Shown here: positions 8,194 through 12,861 of the stretch, in pieces
How positions within the stretch are numbered: position 1 is the first letter of the stretch
Layout: the number at the start of each line of letters is the position of its first letter
Origin: Nitrospirota bacterium
Lineage (GTDB): Bacteria > Nitrospirota > Thermodesulfovibrionia > Thermodesulfovibrionales > Dissulfurispiraceae
Assembly: GCA_013349595.1 (NCBI GenBank)
Contig: DUZI01000018.1
Span: 1 to 12,861 of the forward strand
Length of the DNA: 12,861 bases
Reading direction: 5' to 3'
Notes under the pieces: model-generated
The model's database searches: none
What the model saw: only the letters and a program-made list of their open reading frames with translations
What the model was told of the DNA's origin: nothing
Program-made: the position numbers and the translations under genes

Positions 8194-8267
8194 GCCCCCT
8201 TAGCTCAGTAGGATAGAGCACAGGTTTCCTAAACCTGGTGCCGCAGGTTCGATCCCTGCAGGGGGCA
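8194..8267 (+). tRNA. tRNA-Arg (anticodon CCT)
   Basis: The acceptor stem GCCCCCT (8194-8200) pairs with AGGGGGC (8260-8266), and the discriminator is A8267. The anticodon stem CAGGT/ACCTG encloses loop TTCCTAA with anticodon CCT at 8228-8230, which reads AGG. The T arm is GCAGG-TTCGATC-CCTGC. CCA is not encoded. AGG is common in the neighbouring genes, so this tRNA is probably well used. No terminator is evident in the 100 bases between it and the convergent gene on the other strand. Confidence 0.96.
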
Positions 8268-8367
8268 TTTCTTCACTTTAATTTATCAAACAACTTAAAT
8301 AACAATACTGATTGTCACTATCATTATCAAATATTAAGTATATTTGTTAAGAGATTTATCAAAAATA

Positions 8368-8955
8368 TTAACTTTGACCCATTTGTTCTAATGCAGATAT
8401 ATCATCAATATCATACCATTCGGGCAATATTTGATAGGCAAGTTTAAGATTGTTAGCTATTTCCATAGTTTGCTGAAATACCTTTTCAGAACCCCATAAA
8501 ATATTTTTAAAAATCTCTGGTGTTTGACTATTTAAACCGATTAGATAATATCCCCCATCGATGGTAGGACCAATAACCATTCTCGATCGTTCGAGCAAAT
8601 TAAAGGCATCGTAAATAAACTGTATCGGCAAAGTAGGTGAGTCTGCACCAATAATACAGACCTTTTCAAAACCATCTTTAAAGAGTTGTTCAAAGGCACC
8701 TATTAGTCTTTCTCCAAGTTCCTTACCTTTTTGTTCATACAATTTTTTAAAAGGACAATAGGTAGTATCTATCTCTCCATCATAAAAACCAATTATTTCT
8801 ATGGCTTCTAAAGAAGCAACTTTTCTAAATGTCTCATCAAGCATCTCTTGGTAAATTTCCAAAGCCATTTCTTCGCCAATCTTTTGGGCAAGCCTCGTCT
8901 TGACTCTGCCGAGTTGTGGTACCTTGAAGAATACAGCAAGGCAGTTATTTGTCAT
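8368..8955 (-). CDS. TIGR04282-type GT-A transferase (rSAM/selenodomain-associated transferase 1)
   Basis: This 195-residue protein has a nucleotide-diphospho-sugar transferase fold of the DUF2064/TIGR04282 family. Diagnostic segments are K-V-P-Q-L-G-R-V-K-T-R-L-A at 11-23, K-E-L-G-E-R-L at 78-84, I-G-A-D-S-P-T-L at 102-109 and G-P-T-I-D-G-G-Y-Y-L-I-G at 129-140. The family is named from its link with radical-SAM/selenoprotein loci and, in newer annotation, arsenosugar synthesis; the reaction in this organism is inference. The ATG overlaps the end of the preceding fusion gene by 11 bases, and it is the last gene of the minus-strand operon. Its usual partner, a TIGR04283 protein, lies two genes upstream in the same operon. 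Confidence 0.85.
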   Translation of the reverse strand: MTNNCLAVFFKVPQLGRVKTRLAQKIGEEMALEIYQEMLDETFRKVASLEAIEIIGFYDGEIDTTYCPFKKLYEQKGKELGERLIGAFEQLFKDGFEKVCIIGADSPTLPIQFIYDAFNLLERSRMVIGPTIDGGYYLIGLNSQTPEIFKNILWGSEKVFQQTMEIANNLKLAYQILPEWYDIDDISALEQMGQS

Positions 8956-10618
8956 CCTGCACTTTCTTTACAAATTTCTTTAATGCAAAAGGTATAAGCA
9001 GAGCAACAGAGGCTATTACAATGCCTATTATAAGTCCTGTGATATTGCCTTTTAAAATTAACTCTCCCATTGAGCTACCAAATGCAGTGTAGGCAATACA
9101 TGCTGGTAGCATAAAAACAAAAGTTGCCCAAACATAATGAAAAATTGATATAGGCGTAAGCCCGAAGAGATAGTTTAAAACTGGGAACGGAAAGATTGGG
9201 ACTAATCTTGCAAAGGCTACAGCCTTCCAGCCATGCCTTCTTACCTTTTCTTTTAAAGTTTCCTGTCTCTCTTTGCTAAATCTCTGCAATACCCAGTCTC
9301 CAATTATATAACGAGAGAGCAAAAAAGGCACCGTTGCCCCTATGGTAGCACCTGTTATGGAAAAGACTGAACCCCAAAGAGGTCCCCATATAAAACCTGC
9401 ACCGAGTGTCATGGCAAGGCTTGGTAGGAATAAACTTGGACCAATCGCATAAAGCATGATAAAGAGTAAAGGTGCAAGCACTGGATAGCCCTTTATGAAA
9501 TCCATAAATCCCTCTACAGAGATATAGCCCTGTGAGCGTAGATGAAGCACTGCTAAAATTAATGCAATAAGAATAAAGAAAACTGCAAGTTTCTTTAGAT
9601 TTATCCTTTCTGTAGTAGCAAGGATAAAACGATTAAGATACTTACCAAAAGTTGATGGCGGTTGGTCCACTTTTTCTGCATCTTTTAGGTGCTCAAGTAT
9701 GTGATATGCCCGTGTGCCCTGCTTGATAAACCTCTGCTTACAGCCCATGCAGTAGGTAAGGATTTTCTTGTCAGCCCCACTTGTCTTGTTAATTGCTATG
9801 TCTGCAAATCTCAAAGACAGATCTAAATTGATATGATGAAGTTCTCCACCAAATCCACAACACTGTGGCAACTCATTAGACTCACTGTCTTTAAACATCT
9901 CTTTTAATACAGTCTGGGGCTTTTCAAACCTAAAAGATGGGCATGGATGATGAATCGTAAAAACATCAGATTTAAGACCATCAAAGTCCTCAGGTTGTAA
10001 GACCTCTAAAAAATGCACTACCACAATGTCCTTAAGAAACATACCCAAAACCTTTGTGCAGTTAGCACAACCTGTTATCACTGTCTTGATGCCATTTTGA
10101 TTAAGTGTCTCATTAATGTCTTTTAGAGTTGTGTCAACTGTTTTGACATCCCCCATTTGGTAACAGGGGTCAAAACAACAATCAAGCACTATCCCTACAG
10201 GTTTATTTAAACTTTTGCTCAAGCACTTAGTAACAGTTTTGACAATCTGTGGAGACACGCCTGCAAGACCACAACCTGGCCAAAAGACAACCTCACAGTT
10301 ACTGTAATGTTTAAAAGGAAATTTATGTCCCCTGTTTACAAAGGCTCTGACTATGTCTAATACAGATTGTATCTTTGATGAATATCTGCCTGTATTAATT
10401 ATCTCTGTTTTTTTGGCAAATAAAGCATCAGAGGGTGAGAGTTTTGTAGGGCAAACAAGTGTGCATGCATTACAATTTGTGCATTCAAAAACAGTTTCAT
10501 CATCCCTCTGTAAAATCTCCGCAGGTTTGCCGTATCTCTGTAAAAAAGGACAAGTCTTTACGCACTTGCCACAGTTATTGCAATCATCAATGAATTGTGT
10601 TATGGTGTTTTTTATCAT
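8945..10618 (-). CDS. fusion of CCG-type iron-sulfur oxidoreductase and VTT (DedA/TVP38-like) membrane domain
   Basis: This protein has 557 residues. A two-cluster ferredoxin domain comes first, with C13-x2-C16-x2-C19-x3-C23-P and C46-x2-C49-x2-C52-x3-C56-P. Two cysteine-rich domains like those of HdrB/D, GlpC and LutA follow. The first has C116, C147-C148, C184 and C187, with C-C-F instead of C-C-G. The second has C226, C253-C254-G and C290-x2-C293. A helix at about 344-358 leads into a VTT/SNARE-associated membrane domain (about 380-555), with the family segments around G-A-G-F-I-W-G and F-A-R-L-V-P-I-F-P-F-P. The N-terminal half should face the cytoplasm and handle electrons or thiol/disulfide chemistry; the membrane half may move or flip a substrate. 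Its start overlaps the stop of the upstream glycosyltransferase by one base (TAATG). The fusion is read straight from one uninterrupted frame; the joint function is unknown. Confidence 0.88.
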   Translation of the reverse strand: MIKNTITQFIDDCNNCGKCVKTCPFLQRYGKPAEILQRDDETVFECTNCNACTLVCPTKLSPSDALFAKKTEIINTGRYSSKIQSVLDIVRAFVNRGHKFPFKHYSNCEVVFWPGCGLAGVSPQIVKTVTKCLSKSLNKPVGIVLDCCFDPCYQMGDVKTVDTTLKDINETLNQNGIKTVITGCANCTKVLGMFLKDIVVVHFLEVLQPEDFDGLKSDVFTIHHPCPSFRFEKPQTVLKEMFKDSESNELPQCCGFGGELHHINLDLSLRFADIAINKTSGADKKILTYCMGCKQRFIKQGTRAYHILEHLKDAEKVDQPPSTFGKYLNRFILATTERINLKKLAVFFILIALILAVLHLRSQGYISVEGFMDFIKGYPVLAPLLFIMLYAIGPSLFLPSLAMTLGAGFIWGPLWGSVFSITGATIGATVPFLLSRYIIGDWVLQRFSKERQETLKEKVRRHGWKAVAFARLVPIFPFPVLNYLFGLTPISIFHYVWATFVFMLPACIAYTAFGSSMGELILKGNITGLIIGIVIASVALLIPFALKKFVKKVQDDK

Positions 10619-11295
10619 TATTTATACATCCATGTAAGCCCTGCAGGTTTGATTCCCATCATAAATAAAAAGGCTATGAGAAGATTTCTCTGGCTTACCA
10701 GTATGGGAGATAGAGGATACCCCTTCAGAATTCTCCTTGATGAGACGGTTATACAGCCATTAAGCCTCTTGAGTTTGCCAAGTTTTCTTAACCTCAATAT
10801 AAAGTCTAAATCCTCCAAGAATGGATACTGCCTGAAGCCATCTATGGCATCGTATGCAGTTTTAGTGACAAATATCGCCTGGTCGCCGTAAGGCAGATTA
10901 AAAAGTAAAGACCTCCAGTTTGCAAAGGTCTCAACTAATCTTATTGAAAAATTTTTTTGGTCAAATCTCAGTTTAAAAAACCCCCCTACATTTTCATCTC
11001 TGATTGCATCATGAATGTCTTTGAAATTAACTTTATCATCTAAGATACCATCAGCATGGACAAACATCAGGATATCCCCCTTTGCATACACAGAGCCCCG
11101 ACTTAACTGTATGCCTCTACCTCTGGGGGATAAAACAACGGTTACGCCTTCATCCTTTGCAATCTCGATGGTTTTATCAGTACTGCCACCATCAACTACG
11201 ATGATTTCAAAAGGTGTAAGCCTTTTTACTGAACGAATACAATCCCTTATTCTTTCTGCCTCGTTTAAAGTCGGTATGATGACACTGAGCTTCAT
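10618..11295 (-). CDS. TIGR04283-type glycosyltransferase (rSAM/selenodomain-associated transferase 2)
   Basis: This is a 225-residue family 2 glycosyltransferase with a GT-A fold. It shows I-I-P-T-L-N-E-A-E at 6-14, V-V-D-G-G-S-T-D at 33-40, R-G-R-G-I-Q at 58-63, H-A-D-G at 80-83, P-Y-G-D-Q-A at 135-140, and L-E-D-L-D at 160-164. This set, above all the G-R-G-x-Q, H-A-D and P-Y-G-D-Q segments, marks the TIGR04283 family, annotated as an arsenosugar-type glycosyltransferase. Most members as I recall have H-A-D-T, so the glycine at 83 is a small variation. The start ATG overlaps the upstream stop in an ATGA, a sign of coupled translation. The acceptor is not known from sequence. Confidence 0.87.
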   Translation of the reverse strand: MKLSVIIPTLNEAERIRDCIRSVKRLTPFEIIVVDGGSTDKTIEIAKDEGVTVVLSPRGRGIQLSRGSVYAKGDILMFVHADGILDDKVNFKDIHDAIRDENVGGFFKLRFDQKNFSIRLVETFANWRSLLFNLPYGDQAIFVTKTAYDAIDGFRQYPFLEDLDFILRLRKLGKLKRLNGCITVSSRRILKGYPLSPILVSQRNLLIAFLFMMGIKPAGLTWMYK

Positions 11296-11951
11296 TGCAC
11301 TGCTACTAACTCAAATTTTACTATGACAGGATGTCCATCAATCTTTGGTAATACTGCCTCGTTTCCTTTAAACTGTGAATTTGGTGAGAGCATTCGTTTA
11401 AAGTTGCTGATATTTGGATATATATCATTACTTGTAATCCCTATCCAACAACTCTCAAGACACATAATACAGCCTGTCTTTTCCTTTAAAGCCATCTCAC
11501 GATTACCACCAAATCTAATCTTAAAACCCCTACCAGAAGTGTCCTCAAGGATTTCTTTTAAATGATACGGTCTGCTTGCCTCCCAGTAGGCCGTCACATT
11601 TAATAAGTCCCCTTTTACCGATACCCCTATGTTATCCTCTGTGAGATTGTTGCCAGGTTTAGCACCAATACCTGTTAGTGCATCATGGAAGGTGATAGCA
11701 TCAACATAAGCCTTTAAAATTGCCTTGTCTTGAAGTTTCCCACTCCTTGATACAATGCCCCAATGAGGGTTTTTCTTCTGGACATTTTTATAATTGAGTT
11801 CTGTATAGATAGTGATAGATTTATCCTTGATGAGCAGATTATTCTTTCTGTCAGGCATACTGGTAGATGCAATGGATCTATCAAATATGCCATCCATCAC
11901 TAACCCAAGCATAGTTGCAGCTGAAATCTTAAGAAATTCTCGCCTTTTCAT
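11292..11951 (-). CDS. Tat-signal YdjY-like protein with CxxCxxxC motif
   Basis: This protein has 219 residues. The N-terminus K-R-R-E-F-L-K-I-S-A-A-T is a twin-arginine signal with a short hydrophobic stretch, so a folded, probably cofactor-bearing protein is expected outside the inner membrane. Residues about 45-125 resemble the YdjY domain: an H-W-G-I-V-S-R-S-G-K segment at 63-72, then F-H-D-A-L-T-G-I-G-A-K-P-G at 88-100. YdjY proteins are poorly understood and have been annotated as iron-sulfur-like. C161-x2-C164-x3-C168 offers only three cysteine ligands, so any cluster would need a fourth from elsewhere. It starts seven bases after the rhodanese stop and overlaps the next gene by four bases. 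The ribosome binding site is weak. YdjY assignment is moderate; the Tat signal is clear. Confidence 0.7.
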   Translation of the reverse strand: MKRREFLKISAATMLGLVMDGIFDRSIASTSMPDRKNNLLIKDKSITIYTELNYKNVQKKNPHWGIVSRSGKLQDKAILKAYVDAITFHDALTGIGAKPGNNLTEDNIGVSVKGDLLNVTAYWEASRPYHLKEILEDTSGRGFKIRFGGNREMALKEKTGCIMCLESCWIGITSNDIYPNISNFKRMLSPNSQFKGNEAVLPKIDGHPVIVKFELVAVQ

Positions 11952-11958
11952 AAACGAC

Positions 11959-12695
11959 TCAGTTTTTTGTTATGGGTAATTTAGCAGCCTGCCAGTCTGA
12001 AAACAAAATCTGGTTGATATTTTTATACTCCATCCTCATAAGCTTCCTGTATCCCATGTAGCTTCTGCTACCTGCATTGCAATAAACAATTATCCTATAT
12101 TCTTTTGGTAAGATGTCCTGCTTGGATGCTATCTCATTAGCGGGTATGTTGATAGCCGTTGGAATATGCCCTTCCTTATACTCTGAGGCATCTCTAACAT
12201 CTATAAGCAAATAATCTTTGCTGCCTGTGTCAATCAATTTCTTTAGCTCTTCAGGTTTAATTTTTGTAGTCTCTATTTTTGCCTCATATGTCGCACCTGG
12301 TACAATTTTGTATCCCTTCTCCTCCCATACAGGAAACCCTTCATTATAAATGGCAAGGTTTGTGTATCCGAGCCTTTTAGCAATATTAGCAGTCCTCTTA
12401 CTCTTACCGCATTTTACACCACTACAATACAAAACAAGCAATTTGTTTTTCTCTGGAAGCATTGTAGGAGCGAGCTTTTCAAAAGACTTTTCAGGGATGT
12501 TTATAGCAGTAATGATGTGAGCATCTTCAAACTCTTCTTTTGTGCGCACATCTAATAATACAAAATCAGACTTTTTTGTCTCTATCATCGCTTTTAATTC
12601 ATCGGTTGATATAATCTTATACTCATCTGCAAAAACATGAAAAGGAAGTAATGTAAAGATAAGGCTAAGACCACTAAAATGCTTTTTTGTTTCAT
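11959..12695 (-). CDS. exported protein with two rhodanese domains; frame broken in signal peptide
   Basis: Two rhodanese domains follow a signal peptide ending V-F-A before D-E-Y. Numbered from the repaired start (245 residues), domain 1 spans about 30-135 with active-site Y-C91-S-G-V-K-C96-G-K-S. Domain 2 spans about 145-240 with Y-C206-N-A-G-S-R-S. Both keep the loop cysteine, so periplasmic sulfur transfer or polysulfide binding is likely. I place the start at the ATG ending at 12695 because AGGGAG lies eight bases upstream and a lysine-rich signal start follows. That ATG is one base out of frame with the rest: one extra A in the A6 run at 12683-12688, or one base near 12661-12665, restores it. 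An in-frame ATG at 12729 exists but sits inside the terminator hairpin of the previous gene and is unlikely to be used. Confidence 0.8.
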
Positions 12696-12709
12696 TGTGC
12701 TTTCTCCCT

Positions 12710-12749
12710 AAAAAAAATTTAGAGGGCATTTTGAGATATGCCCTCTAAA
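12710..12749 (-). terminator. rho-independent terminator after the Mop/TOBE gene
   Basis: TTTAGAGGGCA at 12718-12728 is the perfect reverse complement of TGCCCTCTAAA at 12739-12749, an 11-bp stem with a 10-base loop. On the minus strand it is followed by eight Ts (12717-12710). It begins one base after the TAA of the upstream gene and ends just before the rhodanese ribosome binding site. Confidence 0.9.
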
Positions 12750-12750
12750 A

Positions 12751-12861
12751 TTACTCTTTGACAGGCAATACATGTATAGCTTTGATTACAAGCTTTACAG
12801 TATCACCTGGCTTTAAATCAAGGTCTTCACAGGACTCTGTGGTGAGCACAGATGCCATCTC
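12751..12861 (-). CDS. Mop/TOBE-domain protein, C-terminal fragment (cut by window edge)
   Basis: The minus strand is open from the window edge to a TAA at 12751-12753 and encodes 36 residues: M-A-S-V-L-T-T-E-S near the start, then L-K-P-G-D-T-V-K-L-V-I-K-A and a short tail. The pattern 'T-x-E-S...L-K-x-G-D-x-V-x-x-x-I-K-A' is that of molybdate-binding Mop/TOBE domains, found as small molybdopterin-type binding proteins, in ModE, or at the end of ModC. Which of these it is cannot be told, as the rest lies outside the window. It has its own terminator, so it may be a separate unit from the rhodanese operon. Confidence 0.72.
   Translation of the reverse strand, partial: EMASVLTTESCEDLDLKPGDTVKLVIKAIHVLPVKE

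Noticed and set aside
8268..8367. Possible bidirectional terminator between tRNA-Arg and the convergent TIGR04282 gene
   Set aside because: The stretch is very AT-rich, but I could not find a convincing GC stem followed by a T run on either strand.
8238..8447. Plus-strand open frame overlapping tRNA-Arg
   Set aside because: It starts inside the tRNA, runs antisense into the TIGR04282 gene, and shows no ribosome binding site or domain.
11286..11300. Selenocysteine at a TGA codon in the operon, suggested by the selenodomain link
   Set aside because: The TGA stops of the rhodanese and YdjY-like genes are followed at once by the next genes, and no continuing homologous reading frame or SECIS-like hairpin was seen.
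12696..12729. ATG at 12729 as the start of the rhodanese gene
   Set aside because: It lies in the stem of the intrinsic terminator of the upstream gene; the ATG at 12695 has the ribosome binding site, though it needs a one-base frame correction.

Overview
The window is AT-rich bacterial DNA. It carries a quinone-linked succinate dehydrogenase/fumarate reductase, several iron-sulfur proteins, a Tat-type exported protein and the TIGR04282/TIGR04283 glycosyltransferase pair. This mix points to an anaerobic or microaerophilic Gram-negative, perhaps a Nitrospirota or Desulfobacterota-like lineage. That placement is inference from gene content only; there is no rRNA or other marker to fix it.

Left edge (1-382). 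The last 36 codons of a transposase and its insertion-sequence end, marked by two copies of a 17-bp direct repeat, lie against the promoter of a tRNA-Lys(TTT)/tRNA-Glu(TTC) pair. The two tRNAs are separated by one base.

Plus-strand block (416-8112). sdhC/frdC, sdhA/frdA and sdhB/frdB form a complete three-gene complex II starting 33 bases after tRNA-Glu. Next comes an 1185-residue glycosyltransferase with three GT-A domains, a coiled coil and a probable beta-rich insert. Then follows a class I SAM methyltransferase ruined by two frameshifts and a nonsense codon. A tRNA-Arg(CCT) with a recognisable promoter ends this side.

Minus-strand block (12861 down to 8368). A Mop/TOBE-type protein, cut by the window edge, ends in a strong intrinsic terminator. 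Immediately after it come five tightly packed genes: exported double rhodanese, Tat-signal YdjY-like protein with a CxxCxxxC motif, TIGR04283-type glycosyltransferase, a fusion of a CCG-type iron-sulfur oxidoreductase with a VTT/DedA-like membrane domain, and TIGR04282-type transferase. The last four junctions are 7 bases, a 4-base overlap, a 1-base overlap and an 11-base overlap, so these genes are almost certainly one operon. TIGR04282 and TIGR04283 are known as partners in rSAM/selenodomain or arsenosugar loci. Here no radical-SAM enzyme or ArsM is in view, and an unusual redox-membrane fusion sits between the two. This is the most likely place for an undescribed system. The rhodanese reading frame is broken in its signal peptide at or near an A6 run, which may be real, a slippage site or a sequence error.
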